A program made the position numbers and the translations under genes. 64,000 bases of DNA from Homarus americanus (Eukaryota > Arthropoda > Malacostraca > Decapoda > Nephropidae), in the NCBI RefSeq assembly GCF_018991925.1, contig NW_024736071.1, forward strand, positions 9,567,231-9,631,230, read 5' to 3'. The stretch's first letter is position 1. The number at the start of each line of letters is the position of its first letter. Below the pieces are notes generated by a model. It worked only from the letters and a program-made list of their open reading frames with translations. It was not told where the DNA came from and made no database searches. Below are positions 42,632 to 53,814 of this stretch, one piece after another.

Positions 42632-43153
42632 CAGCGACATCTCCATTAGCCAGAACAATTGGTGCAGACCACTTCTGGGAATGAGAGATTTTCAGGTAAC
42701 GAGAGGACTCTCTCAAAGCCGAAAAAAATCCCTAATCCCCATAATTTTCCAGGTAACAGAAAAATGTTTTTGGAAGTTCCAGAAATTGCCCATTACACCA
42801 TCTCTTGAACCCGGAAAAATATCCCCCATGCCTGGAATTTCCCGGAACTTTCTGGGTAACAAAAATTTTCTTGGAGGTTACAGAAATTGTGCATTACTTC
42901 ATCTCTCAAACCTGGAAAAATATCCCCCATCCCTGGGATATTATGGGCACCGCAAAATTTTTATCGGAATTTCCGGAAAATGATCCTGACTTTCATCTCT
43001 CAAACATGGAAAAAAATGTCCCATCCCGGAATTTTCCGGGTAACGCGAAAATTTTCTTGGAATTTTCCGGAAAATGTGTCCCTCAGAAAATTTAAATTCC
43101 GGCTATCGGAGAGTCCCAGGTTTGAGGGATTCCGGCTAACGGAGATATTACTG
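42632..43153 (+). mobile_element. Tig11 element with about 100-bp internal tandem repeats
   Basis: cagcgacatctccattagcc at the left resembles the inverse of ggctaacggagatattactg at the right; TA follows at 43154-43155. Between them are three to four diverged tandem copies of about 92-102 bp (about 42737-43080), each with ggaattt, ttctgggtaac, catctct and ctggaaaaatatccccc. Frames of about 100 codons in two registers are by-products of this repeat. Confidence 0.75.
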
Positions 43154-43155
43154 TA

Positions 43156-44055
43156 CTTGTGTGATGATTACCAAAACAGCCATTAAAGTCCTTCAGTTGG
43201 GAGATTAATTATGAAAAATTCACTGCACCTGATAATCATTGAGCCAAAATGGTGGGCTTGCAAGTTCCTGACCCCTTAGAACTAACAAATCCAGAGTCAA
43301 TTCCCTTAGAATAAGGGCTAAAGTCCAGGAGAATCTCCTCAGTCCGGCATTGATCTTTCATACTTCAATCCTTCATTTATGACATACAGTACAGTGAGGG
43401 AAGGAGTTACTACACTAGGTGTTTGCTGTTCAACACCTACATTAATCTGTATGTTCACTGTATGTTCCTTTACCTTTCTCTAATGAAGGCTTTTTTTAAA
43501 CCACCAATGTGTGTAATAAGTCATTTATGTCCAATGTATATTTTCAGCCTTCGGGCTGCAGAACTTTTTCAATGAAATGTTAATTATTATTATTATAGAA
43601 TCAGCCATCTGTGCTTGTGTGGGTTAACTGTGATTAGCTGATGGCATGGTGTCTCAGCTGCCATCAAATAAAATTTGAAGAAAACTTTACAGCGAGGTAC
43701 CCTTCCTATTGCCTACCCACTTTTGAAGAATGGAAACTGAGCATTATATGAAGGACTTCCAAGTGTCCTCTATGCTGTGGTTATCAAAGATGTACTGTAT
43801 ACAGTAGAACAACTCATGGGCTCAGCCTGGTGACTGCCAGGACCCTGGTAGTCGCCCTCACTGTCTGATTACAGTATTTAATACACTCCAACCATAAAAT
43901 TGAGAGCCCACCATTCCATATAACCACTGAATATTCAACTTATCATTTCCAAGAGAACATGGCTTTTGGGTTGGGAAGCTTTTCATTTAGGTACAATCAG
44001 TTATCCAAAAATGCATATTTTCATAATGCCAATTGGATAGAATGTGATGAATGTA
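43156..44055. other. Intronic DNA, nothing recognised
   Basis: AT-rich intron with no recognised feature. cttcgggctgcagaactttt at about 43549 is a short isolated GC-rich phrase. Confidence 0.45.
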
Positions 44056-45060
44056 CAGTAGGATCTCGAGTTTAGTGACTAATTGGTACTGGTTTAGTGT
44101 CGTGAAATGCAAAATCGCCAAACGAGTGATGTTGAAATATATGTAAATAAGCCTAATCGGTTCTGTGGTCAACCACCCGAACCCCCCATAACGACCTACA
44201 ACCCACCCAGAAAATGACATTACTGTAACGTATTCATACATATTATATTGTACATATTGTTGATAACAATATTTATATACACTCATACAGTAGAATAACT
44301 TATCTTGACGGAGTCAGTAAAATGCTTGACGGGACTGGTTGATGGGTTCCGAGGCAAGCAGGCAGGCAGGGCTAGTTACTGCTTCCTCCCTGATCACCCC
44401 TCTACACCTCCTCTAACTACTACATCAAATCCCTCAAAGTCTTGAGGCAGCTCTTCCACCAGCAAGTCGCCCAACACTTCAATATCATCATCGGTGGTGC
44501 CATCATCATCTCCTAAAGTGATGTTTGCCAAGGCATTAACAGGCTGAGCCTTGCGAAGGTACAAAGTAATAAGGGCCTGCCAACGAGCATTAACACCGGA
44601 CATGTACAAGGCCTTATATTCCTCCATAACCTTATCAAGGACAGGGCAGATATGGTTCTGAGCATGAGGCCTGCTATCGTATTCTTATAGCTGTTCACTG
44701 AGACGTGCGATACTTGTGAGCACATCAGTCAGCTGGTGTGTTGTAGGTTCACCAAACTTAACATCCTCCTCTTCTGTTGCTTGCTGTTCTTGTTGGTCTT
44801 CATTCTCTTCTAACATTTCTTCAATTGTCGGTTGCTGTTAGCATTGATCAATGATTCCTTGTAAATCTTCTGCTTGAACATTAAAAAATCCCGGTGCTGG
44901 GACTGACCGAGCTGCCTCCACTGTGGCCATTGGTGTTGCTGCCATGGGCTGCCTCTCCTTGCTTGCCTTGGTCTGCTCTGCTCACTTACCTCAGGGTTAG
45001 CAATTGACCGATTGATTGTTTGATTGTGGTAATTACATCCCTGGCAACGCACCAACTTAC
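44056..45060 (-). mobile_element. Tig12 element, 3' part
   Basis: TA then cagtaggatctcgagtttag is a Tigger-type terminus, followed by 330 bp of subterminal sequence and the C-terminal coding region of a Tigger transposase on the minus strand. The 5' part has been displaced or rearranged (see 45510-45780). Confidence 0.75.
44394..44930 (-). pseudogene. Tig12 transposase C-terminal region, broken
   Basis: Reading leftward: VPAPGFFNVQAEDLQGIID, a stop, QQPTIEEMLEENEDQQEQQ, DVKFGEPTTHQLTDVL, a stop or shift near 44690, then HICPVLDKVMEEYKAL, VNARWQALITLYLRKAQP, a run of Asp and LPQDFEGFDV to the stop. The acidic middle and the final FEGF match the C-terminal plan of the Tig1 enzyme, and WQALITLYLRKAQP lies where Tig1 has its PIP box. 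It is disabled. Confidence 0.7.
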
Positions 45061-45194
45061 GTCATATGTTGTCAGATTAAAATTAAGGCGGAAAAGACTA
45101 AAATAAAATAATTCAAGGTAAAAACACAATAAATAACATAGAACTTTCATAAAAACCATTTAAATGTTAATAAATAAAACTCAAAGCTTGTGTA

Positions 45195-45510
45195 GAAGGC
45201 TGATTTCCTCCACAAAGGAGAGGACGTCCCATCCCACGTTACCCACCCTCCCCCAGAACCGCCCCCCCCCTCCCCAGGCACCAGGAGAGGTGCTTACAAT
45301 GGAGATCTCTGAGACTGAGGCACTCCACCAGGAGGTGTTGGACAGTCAATGGGACCAGGCAGTCGTCACAATGGGGAGGGGGTGCCCTCTCCATTAAAAA
45401 TCCATAAGTCAGCCTTGTATGGCCAATGCAGAGGCGGGCCAAATCAGTCTCTCGGTGGCATGACAGTCCTGGATGTCCCCAGGCACCCAATATAGGGTGG
45501 ATGTCGCAGA
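45195..45510 (-). pseudogene. LINE 3'-terminal coding fragment
   Basis: Minus strand: IHPILGAWGHPG, then ETDLARLCIGHTRLTYGFL, PHCDDCLVPLTVQHLLVEC and LSLRDLHCKHLSW. This is the Cys-containing C-terminal region that follows RNase H in Jockey/I-type LINEs. It is fused in frame to a Tigger transposase fragment on its upstream side and stops before 45195, consistent with a 5'-truncated LINE inserted in Tig12. Confidence 0.75.
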
Positions 45511-45780
45511 GCTTGTTTGCTCCAACAGGGAACAAACGCTTCCCTGCATGTAGCACTGTTGTAACATTAGTCTTATGCCATCCATCAACAATTCTGTCCA
45601 CTGTATTTTTAATATTATATTCCTTCCAAAATTCACAAACTGCTAACACTTCACGGTTGTGGGGTGGTGCGTATGAGGTACTAGGAGTCGGGTCGTGAAC
45701 CATCTCCTCCTCCTCCTGGTTAGCTGGTGCTGGCAGAGACTGTCACTGTCGGAGAGTTCTGACTTGATGTGTTCCAACTC
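45510..45780 (-). pseudogene. Tigger transposase fragment upstream of the LINE
   Basis: HIKSELSDSDSL precedes a stop or shift, then VCEFWKEYNIKNTVDRIVDG and VTTVLHAGKRLFP. The FWK-x-YNI and terminal W/K-x-L-x-P pattern is that of the helical region just after the DDE core in Tigger proteins (compare FWKKFNVKQAVDFL in Tig1). It probably belonged with the C-terminus at 44394-44930, with the LINE fragment between them. Confidence 0.6.
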
Positions 45781-46530
45781 AACTAATGAGTCTGTCCGAC
45801 TCATTGCCACTCCATGGCTGCATAAGAAGTTTTTGAGTTCTGTGCTCATAAATGATGGGCCCCTATCAGAATGGATATATACCAGCATGCCAAATAAGCT
45901 AAATATTTGGTGCAGGCAATGTATAACAGTACCAGCAGTCATATCATCACACGCAAAATCGTGAATTTTCATTAATCACAGTCAGGAGGTAGCAATTTTT
46001 CGAAACAGATGGTAGCGGTCCCTTGAAATCTATGTTTAGACGTTCAAAGGGTTAAGTGGATTTGATCAGAGTAGCCGTGTCAGCTCTGTAGATGAGGCTT
46101 TGACTTGGTAGATGTTTGACAGGAACAGATCCTACTAACATCTTCCAAAGAGTAGGGTAAGTTACGAATACGGATAAAATGTACCATTCGGATAACTCCC
46201 AGGTGACATAACTGTTCATGAAGACTTTTCAACGTGTTAAAGTTGACAGCTGAACAGAAAGTTCTTGGTAAGGTGTCAGATGGCTGGCATATTCTCTTTG
46301 CCGGGGCAATAGACAATGGCATATTCTCTTTGCCGGGGCAATAGACAATGTCATAATCATAGCAGGAGAGATTAACTCTCCAACAAAGAATCGTCATTTT
46401 TTTTCTTACTTGAATTCTCTGAATGAAACGTTACAGACCTCGGATCAGTTACTAGGGTAAAGTGCCTGCCAGACAAGAAGTTTCTCCATTTTCTAATTGC
46501 TTCAACTATGGCATAAATATCCTTCTCAAC
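45781..46530 (-). pseudogene. Ty3/gypsy pol relic: RNase H end and integrase
   Basis: In order on the minus strand: HFTLVTDPRSV and DYDIVYCPGKEN (end of RNase H), LHEQLCHLGVIRM and CSCQTSTKS (zinc-binding N-terminus of integrase), IDFKGPLPSVSKNC (first core Asp region), and DMTAGTVIHCLHQIF then VYIHSDRGPSF (second core Asp). Several stops and shifts are present. It ends abruptly at about 45781, where Tigger sequence starts. A 32-bp duplication lies inside. Dead fragment, no LTR seen nearby. Confidence 0.8.
46286..46349. repeat. Exact 32-bp tandem duplication
   Basis: ggcatattctctttgccggg and the next twelve bases occur twice in immediate succession. The unit is not a multiple of three and shifts the gypsy frame. 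Confidence 0.95.
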
Positions 46531-46837
46531 AACTGAATGTTTTTGCAATAATAGCGTATAATGAAACCATATGCTGTCGTGTCAGATTTCGACCTAGCCT
46601 CGCACTGGGTAAACCCAAAGGACCTCTTTGCGTGCACGAACGCATACACACACACACACCTTATCCTTTATTTTCACAAGTAATGAAATTAATAATGACA
46701 TATGACGTAAAAAACCAAGTGTTTAAAGATATAAATGCATCCGCCCCTAAATGGAATACAATACAATACAGTGAAAACAATGATAATTTGCTTGTTTATC
46801 ACATAACAAGTGTCGACAGTTAATTAAAACTTACTCA

Positions 46838-48614
46838 AGGTATTGTCGCGACCCTAGAAATCATAGAATTCAACAGAAAGCTCTTAGACTTCAAGATAAC
46901 CGCCATGACACCCAGTTAGCTTTGAGAAGTCGCCTTGTGGGCCTACGAGAAGCTGGACTCTCTATCCGAGCCATATCCCGTGAGCTTGGAATATCAGCTG
47001 CTACTGTAATCAAGGGGATTAGAAGATGGGAGGAGAGTGGCAACCTGAATGACCTTGGTAAGTACTGATCAGACTGACATATTATTGGTGATTACACAGG
47101 CAATCAAATATATTTACTTAGCATAAAAAATTAGTGGCTTTTAATCAGCATTTTCTTTTTGATTGAGAGAGACATCCCTGGCCACGAGTGATTACTCCTG
47201 AAGACGATGCAAGGATCTTGAGAGCAGCTGAGGACGACCCTTTCACTAATGCTGTTGCAATTAGCGAAGATCTGCGGCTGGACATGAGCGTTAGACCTGA
47301 CCGGAGGTGGCTTCATGAGGCGGGTATCCACCACAGGATTCCCGCCAAGAATCATATCGCTCATCGATATGCTGTCCAGTCGCTGGAATTCTGGGACACA
47401 GTTGTCTTCACAGACGATAAAACCTTTGCATCGACCAATCATGGCAGAATACACATGTGGAGGCGCAACAACACTAGGTAACAATAATTTATCATTTTGT
47501 CTAGAGCACCAATTAACAAATGCAATAAAACACACCAATACAAAGGTTTGACCATTTATGAATTTTTACACTTATGGTAATATTTCAGAAATTACTGTAT
47601 GTACCGGGTAAATTATATGCAAAGGTTATAAATCAAATAATCCTGCTTTTTAGACTTTCCAAAACTACTAATCCAATCCTATAATATAAATAAATACTAC
47701 AGTGCTACCTCTACTCTCTCGGCAAGGCACATGTCGATAATGACTATGTGTATTTATTTGTACAGCTGTATTCTTAATAAAATACCAAATTGGAACCCAT
47801 TAAGTTGCTAGTTATATATTAAGCCAAAGTAATTTGAAGATAATTAAAGTAAAGGTTTCCAGTAATATTGATAGTTACACAAATTATAATGCATCATGAC
47901 AATAACTCTTAGGCCCCGGATGATGTTCCAGAACGTCCGACCAGCATGCCTCGGGTGACGTTCCAGAACGTCCGCCTATTTTCCCGCCATTTTTATTATT
48001 ATTATTATTTTTGTTAAAGTAACTATTTTTTTATTTATTTATTTTTTTGGGGGGGGGTGTTACTGCTAGCAGCACCCTAACCCGGGGCTTTTAAGGGTTA
48101 ACAGCTGAAATTTTCTCACAAAGGTATGACCTTGAGCATATTTACGAGGAGGCTCGTAGCAGAAGCAGCACCTGTAATGTGTGGGGCTATATGTCTGTCC
48201 ATGGTGTGGGGGACTTGGTTTAAATCAACAGGAGATTTACAGTGCAAAAATATCTGGACATTTTGGAGAATTTTTTCTTGCCCTCCCCCTGGACCTATTG
48301 TTTTCGTTCATGACCGGTGCTACATACACAAGGCTAGAGTTGTCCAGCAGTGGCTTGTTGACCGTGAGAATTTGCAGCTGCTGGATTGGCCTAGTCGGGG
48401 GGCTGATATGAACCCTTTGGAAAATTTATGGGCGAATATTGTGAACACTTGGAAGCCTAAGAGGGAAAAAACGTCTGCAGAGTTGTTCGCCTACACTAAG
48501 GCAGAATGGGAGGTATTTAGGGCCAAACATAAAATCCTCCGCAACCTTGTTAGACCAATTCCCGAAAGACTTAATGCCGTTATCAACAAAGAAGGTGGGT
48601 GGACAGAATACTAA
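46838..48614 (+). pseudogene. Tc1-like transposase with two introns, disabled
   Basis: Three exons. 46838-47057: RDPRNHRIQQKALRL, then LVGLREAGLSIRAISREL and ISAATVIKGIRRWEESG, the Tc1-type paired-like helix-turn-helix. 47168-47477: HPWPRVITPEDDARIL, DRRWLHEAGIHHRIPAK and VFTDDKTFAS (first Asp). 48124-48614: YDLEHIYEEARSRSS, IVFVHDRCYIHKARVV (second Asp), DWPSRGADMNPLENLW (Glu) to GGWTEY and stop. Junctions: CCTTG then gtaagt, ttgattgag, ACTAG then gtaaca, ctcacaaag; phases 1 and 2 agree. Exon 3 has a TAA near 48220 and a shift near 48281. Antisense to the host gene. No TIRs were found. Confidence 0.82.
47922..47972. promoter_or_regulatory. Two palindromes of heat-shock-element type
   Basis: gatgttccagaacgtc (47922-47937) and gacgttccagaacgtc (47957-47972) lie 35 bp apart in intron 2 of the Tc1-like pseudogene. 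The second is a perfect inverted repeat (gacgttc, two bases, gaacgtc). Both contain TTCnnGAA, the core of a heat-shock element. Function is unproven. Confidence 0.4.
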
Positions 48615-49259
48615 AGTGAAAAATTTACGTCAGTGAAAACAAGCCTTTTCCAGAAGTCCACTGCCTAATGCCGACAAACCAAGACAAGTCTGCTGGCACG
48701 GTGTTCCTCTGACGATGATTTCTGATGCCCAAGTCCAACCTCATATCGTCACTTATTAGGATAGCTTTTGTGAAAACAAAAATCTAGCCACCTCTCAAGA
48801 GCTTCACTTTCACTAAGCCGTCTCTATTTTACTTTCCGTTATGCTATCGTATCACTGCTTGTTTTATTTCACGTAATAATACAACTTCCCATACTTTTTT
48901 ATTGCAATATTCCTATCCGCTAAGAATAAGTTTATTATAAGAATGGGTATTATAACTAAATATTTGGTAAACATCAACCACTGACGGGCAACTGTTCCCC
49001 CATGCTATTCTTACTAAGAATTGGTGTGCGAATGTTAAGATCGCAAGTTTCTCTGGCCTCGAACTTTAGATAAAAAATGACTATTTATAGTGTAAAAAAT
49101 CAAACGTAGTAACACTACCGTACTGGAAAAAAAAAGTATTCCCAAATTTAATAATCTCCAAAAGTTCCTTAACACTGTGAACAGTAAAAATTTAATTTTA
49201 AACAAATCCAAGTCCATATGATCGGTGAAAATAATCAACATCCTTAGCTACTGGGTTGG
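48615..49259. other. Intronic DNA between Tc1 and gypsy relics
   Basis: No recognised element. Could hold the right end of the Tc1-like element, but I found no TIR. Confidence 0.4.
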
Positions 49260-49439
49260 AATGGCACCAACAAACCTGATCCAGAGGGACTTTGTCCTAA
49301 GAACTCCCTCCTCCAACAAATCTAGGTTCCCTTTGCAGAGCCCTTGGAATGTTTGCAATATGGATACCTCATTTCTCTGATAAAATACAACTTCTGATAA
49401 ATGCTAAGATTCAGCCATATCAGCCTTCAACCCCATCAA

Positions 49440-50070
49440 GAAACAACTGGAAAATACTACACTTCAATCCACAGATGTAAGCCTCCCATCTGTGGTTGAA
49501 TGTGATGCCTCAGAAGTAGCTATCTTGCTGTACTGAACCAAGGAGGCTGACCTGTAACCTTTATGTCCTGGACCCTGCAAGGTAGTGAATTGCACTATCC
49601 CCGTATTGAAAAGAAGGCCACAGCTCTCATAGAAGCAATGCATAAATGGAGTCACTTTCTAGCTCGACATCATTTTACTCTGCTTACTGATCATCGTTCA
49701 GTTGCCTTTATGCTTAATAACCGTAAGCGCACAAAAAATCAAGAATAACAAAATACAGGAATGGAGAATGGAATTGGCATCATTCAGTTACACCATACAA
49801 TACCGACCAGGCAAGGATAATGTGGCCCCTGATACCCTCACACGTGCCTTCTGCTGTTCTTCTACATCAACATCAACTCTTTCCGATATTCAAAATGGAC
49901 TCTGTCATCTCGGGGTTACTCGTTTGCTACAGTTTGCTCCAGTTTGTCAGATTAAGAAATCTCCCCTTTTCTATTAAAGATGTGAAAAGAACGTGCTCAA
50001 CTTGTAAGATCTGTGCAGAGTTAAAGCCACAATTCTTTCATCCACTCTATAAAAGCTACACAACCCTAGG
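49440..50070 (+). pseudogene. Ty3/gypsy pol relic, second copy
   Basis: Plus strand: VVECDASEVAIL (RNase H start), GSELHYPRIEKKATALIEAM, KWSHFLARHHFTLLTDHRSV, WRMELASFSYTIQYRPGK and DNVAPDTLTRAFC, then GLCHLGVTRLLQF and CSTCKICAELKPQF (integrase zinc-binding region). Several stops and frame changes. It is the same family as 45781-46530 but in opposite orientation. Cut off at 50103 by the Tig2 insertion and not continued beyond it. Confidence 0.82.
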
Positions 50071-50103
50071 AACTACTTGTGTGTGTATGTGTTTGTCTGT
50101 GTA

Positions 50104-50760
50104 CAGTGGGGTATGCTATAACGAATCTAATTGGTTCTAGAACCTCGTTCGTTATAGCATTCGTTCGTTATGGGATTAATCCGTTCCAGGCCCCCAAATA
50201 CAACCACTTAACACTGAAAAATTTCTGTGGAAATTGTAAAAAATACGGTACTTTATCTTACCTTAGTGTTGTTAGCATGCAGGACAGGAGGCAGAGGAGG
50301 AGGAGGGAGGAGAGAATTATGGAGAAGAGGTGGAAGGAGAGGAGTCATCCTTCCTAGCCCTCTTTGGTGACTGTCTTACAGGCACTTTGTCTGTTTATTC
50401 ATAATTTATTTCTTAGTTTCAAGGGTTATTAGCTTTCTCACTCGCTTTTGACGATTCATTGTTACAATTGTACACTTGTATAACAAAATGGTTATAAAAA
50501 TAACACGAATTTCCACATCAAAAGACGAAATTTCAACAAGTTCAGTGGTGCACTGACTACACAATGAACCAATATGGCGCCTGACGCTCTTGTTGTGAGC
50601 CGTGGTACAACAATATTCATGCGCCAGACGAAATAGTCCCGTATTCATCCGTGTTCGTTGTAGGAGTTGTGTTCGTTATAGCAATCTCAATTTCATAGGT
50701 AAAACCGTTCGTTATAGGAATATTCGTAGTAGAATCCGTTCGTTATAGCATACCCCACTG
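50104..50760 (-). mobile_element. Tig2 internal-deletion derivative
   Basis: 657 bp with the Tig2 TIR at both ends and TA on both sides (50102-50103, 50761-50762). It keeps the first codons of the transposase (MNRQKRVRKLITLETKK, minus strand near 50458-50407) joined to the last codons and 3' end. Its deletion points differ from those of 2190-3054. Confidence 0.93.
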
Positions 50761-50887
50761 TATTCAAGTACACACATCAAGCTTAACATGAAAGCATTTA
50801 ATAATGACAAATCGACATGACCACAACTTTAAATAGTATTTTTATATCTGCCATAAAATTAAGTCAGTACAATAAAAGAAAACTTAC

Positions 50888-51109
50888 CAGTGGGTTGTCT
50901 AATATAAATTTCAGCCCATCCCTGACACCAGCAGGCACACAAGTGAGGTTCTTCTGGTTTGTTCACGTTGTTAGCAGCAGCACCAGGTCCAACGTTATTG
51001 CCATACACCAAGCGCTCAACTGAGTCTGCATCAGAGGATTCACCTAATCCTCCACCTGACCATCCAACACCATCATCTGCTGATAATAATGTATTAAGTA
51101 CCTCTATTT
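50888..51109 (-). CDS. TSC2: Tuberin exon with the CWCQGWAEI motif
   Basis: A 222-bp exon. The acceptor is gtatcttttag then AAATAGAG; the donor is CCACTG then gtaagt. Phase 1 on both sides. It starts EIEVLNTLLSADDGVGWSGG, runs through VERLVYGNNVGPGAAANN and ends HLCACWCQGWAEIYIRQPT. Human tuberin has QGWAEILVRRPTGN here, which makes the identification firm. The first half is Gly/Asp/Ser-rich and not conserved. Confidence 0.95.
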
Positions 51110-51977
51110 CTAAAAGATACAAATAAGTTTGCGTTTTGAAGTGATTTATGAAAAGTATTTATAGTATTTTTAACTTAACACCAAATTTCCCATGACACTT
51201 ACTGTACTTCAGAAATGTTGAACAAATATAAAATCCATGAAATAGCTCAAATCCAAAGAAAACTTAAGGTCATAATAGACTGTAATCAAGAATGAATCGT
51301 GGTTCTGATGTCCGAAGTACTGACGGATGTAGCAAAATCCCAATAAATGAATGAATGGGTATGTGCTCATAGAGAATGTTCGTAATGTGAATTATCTCAA
51401 AATGGGATCTATTTTTTTCTTATGGTCCCATTTTAAAAGCCGAGATGAATTCCAGCCCTTAGTTTTTTACCCCCAAAACCATCTTATAAACTGAGATGGA
51501 CTCTAAATATGAGAATTTTCACTCCAAAAGCTAGCCTAACAAGGTAGTGGAAACTGCATACAGTCTGCAGTTATCAGAGCTGAAGGGTTACATTGTTTGT
51601 GGTTGGTCTTGCATCGCTACAGGTATAGAAAATGAGACTACCAGTACACTAAACAGGCTCTTGCCCTCACTGATAAAGCATTATGTACTGTACTACAGTG
51701 TCAACAGCCACCACATCACTGCTTCCTGCCTAATACAGTTGTTGCTGTTTTAGTTGTGCTTATAAGCCTTAAGACATTTTTACAGAGAGTGTAACATCAT
51801 TTTGTTTTGGTATTCTTTAATACTGCAGCTATCAACCTCGCTGAGATTAATGTAAACATAGAAATTTGTGGATAACAGGTATGTAGGTGTGGTGTTAAGG
51901 GTATCATCCTATTGACTTTTATATCTTTTATATATACCCGTGCCTGGGTGGGCTAATGCCCTTAAAAAAAAAAAAAA
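51110..51977. other. Intronic DNA, nothing recognised
   Basis: AT-rich intron. cgtgcctgggtgggctaatg at about 51940 is similar to an internal phrase of Tig3 (63025), followed by poly(A). Confidence 0.45.
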
Positions 51978-52281
51978 ACCTCAAAGATCTGGACTAAAAG
52001 GGGGGACCACTTGTCCGAAAAAGTCGATTGTCTGGATCTTCCAGCGAATGTACAAAATGTATAAAAATTATAAAGAATGACAAAAAAAAAAAAAAAATAC
52101 AATCCAGTACTTGACGGAACATAAAAGACCACCCCCCCCATTTTAGCAGGGAGTATTTAAGAAAAGCTTTTGTGTGTACTTTCCTCCTGCAGCCATAGTT
52201 TTCTGAAAATAATATACACTAGCAAATGTGAGGAATAAATAAAACTAACACCAATAAATAAGTTAAAAAAAATATACTGTA

Positions 52282-52702
52282 CAATAGACCCTTGCCATTT
52301 GCGGGTTTGCGATTCACAATTTCGACAATTGGCAGTAAGCAGATGGCGGCTAACTTGCGAGCCTGTTCCTGCAGCACAACGAGTCATCCCAAGCAGCATC
52401 TCGTGTTGTTTTCTCAAAACTTTAGTGTTTCTGTATGAAATGGCCCCTAAAAGATTGTCTTGTGTCAGTGCTAGTGATGCTTGTGGAGTGAAATGTAAAA
52501 GGCAGAAGTCAGAGATGGCCCTGACAAAGAATGTTGAATTATTAGATAAGTTAAAAGAGGGAATGAGTGCTGCCGCGGCTGGTCTGTTGTTTGGTGTCGG
52601 TATACAGTAGTACACTAAGGTAGTTTTAAGTTGCTGTTCGCGGTTTTGCCTATTCACGCCATTCCTTGAAGCCTAACCCCCATGAATAACAAGGGTTTAC
52701 TG
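52282..52702 (+). mobile_element. Tig13 non-autonomous element
   Basis: The left end caatagacccttgccatttg (second base variant) and the right end aacaagggtttactg, with TA on both sides (52280-52281, 52703-52704). At 421 bp it holds the start of a transposase. Confidence 0.82.
52440..52609 (+). pseudogene. Tig13 jerky/Tigger-type transposase N-terminus
   Basis: The ATG at 52440 opens MAPKRLSCVSASDACG and continues NVELLDKLKEGMSAAAAGLL and FGV, the familiar leader plus first helices of the psq domain (compare the usual VELLDKL motif). The internal deletion follows at once, and a stop comes at about 52607. About 55 codons remain. Confidence 0.72.
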
Positions 52703-52760
52703 TATTGCCAAACCAGTAAACAAAATCCAAAAGAAAGTTTAACACAGTCACCATTTGCAT

Positions 52761-53356
52761 ACACTCTCTGCTTCACCATAGCAATGGAGACCAGCTGGGA
52801 CGCTAGCTCCACCGATTCCCTAGCAACGCTCCCCACCCCTTACACTCTGCACCCTCCTCCCACTCCCCCACTGAGCAAGCTAACTTGCGTGCAAAGAAAT
52901 GTATATTCGCTTTATATGTTTGACTTTATGACAATTATTTCTCTTACTTTCTTTTCACAATACAATATGTTTGCAGGATGGTGTGCATGAAAAAAAAAAA
53001 AAAAAAAATTACGTATATCTCCCTGAAAATACGAGTTGAAAAACAACCATAACACCTCAGAACTTGGCCCAGGAGTATGTTGGTTACAGTGATGGGTTTA
53101 ACCTGGCTACAATGCCACCAACAATGTTAAAAGATGCAAATGTACTGGCACCATCAACATCATACTTCAGTGCAAATGCGGTAAGTTTATCCTTGGCCTT
53201 ACATATGTCTGACACAGTTTGTTTCTTAATGCCCTATTCATCACAGACATGAACCATGGACACACCAAACTCTAACTTCTTCATTAACTCTTGTTTCTGC
53301 ACAACAGATAAATGTATATGCTTTCTCTTCACATCACCACTTACTTTATATATCAT
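52761..53356 (-). mobile_element. Tigger relic with N-terminal coding remnant
   Basis: Positions 52761-53170 match 62450-62820 in inverse orientation (ttcaccatagcaatggagac, cgtgcaaagaaatgtatatt, gagttgaaaaacaacc). 53180-53356 codes on the minus strand for a transposase N-terminus. Includes poly(A) at 52990-53008. Outer ends are unclear. Confidence 0.6.
53180..53356 (-). pseudogene. psq-domain remnant of a Tigger-like transposase
   Basis: From the ATG at 53356 on the minus strand: VSGDVKRKHIHLSVVQKQEL then MKKLEFGVSMVHVCDE, an in-frame TAG, and GIKKQTVSDICKAKDKL. The order (basic leader, helix, DE-x-GIKKQTVSDI recognition helix) is a psq helix-turn-helix. The stop and the absence of later domains show that it is dead. 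Confidence 0.72.
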
Positions 53357-53576
53357 GATTAATCACTCTTATCAGTAAACACTAATAATAACAGTAAATC
53401 CAATGAAATATGGCAGAAAATGAGGAGAGTTTTAACAGCAGACAACACTTTAACTAGAAGTCACTCACTGCCCTTACTCGCACCTGTTGCCAGGCATACG
53501 ATCGAAATATGGCAGAAATATACCTATCTTTTAGTCAAATTTGAAAACAGTGACGAGTACAGTCATAAACAAATTA

Positions 53577-53760
53577 CAGTACGCCCGGATAATTCATGGA
53601 TTTTTATTTCGCAGTCCTCTATTATTCGTGGATGACACCCTGGATGTACCCAAGAATGTTTGTGGGTAGTTTTAAAGTTGCCGGCATTTTTCCGGCCAGG
53701 ACAGAGTGCCATTTGTTCTAGAGACAGCAATTTTCTATACCTGAATTGTATATGTATGTA

Positions 53761-53814
<54 letters not shown>

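Noticed and set aside
42681..43186. Frames of about 100 codons in three registers
   Set aside because: By-products of the Tig11 tandem repeat.
46497..46823. 108-codon plus-strand frame
   Set aside because: No similarity recognised; lies between two pseudogenes, partly over a CA run.
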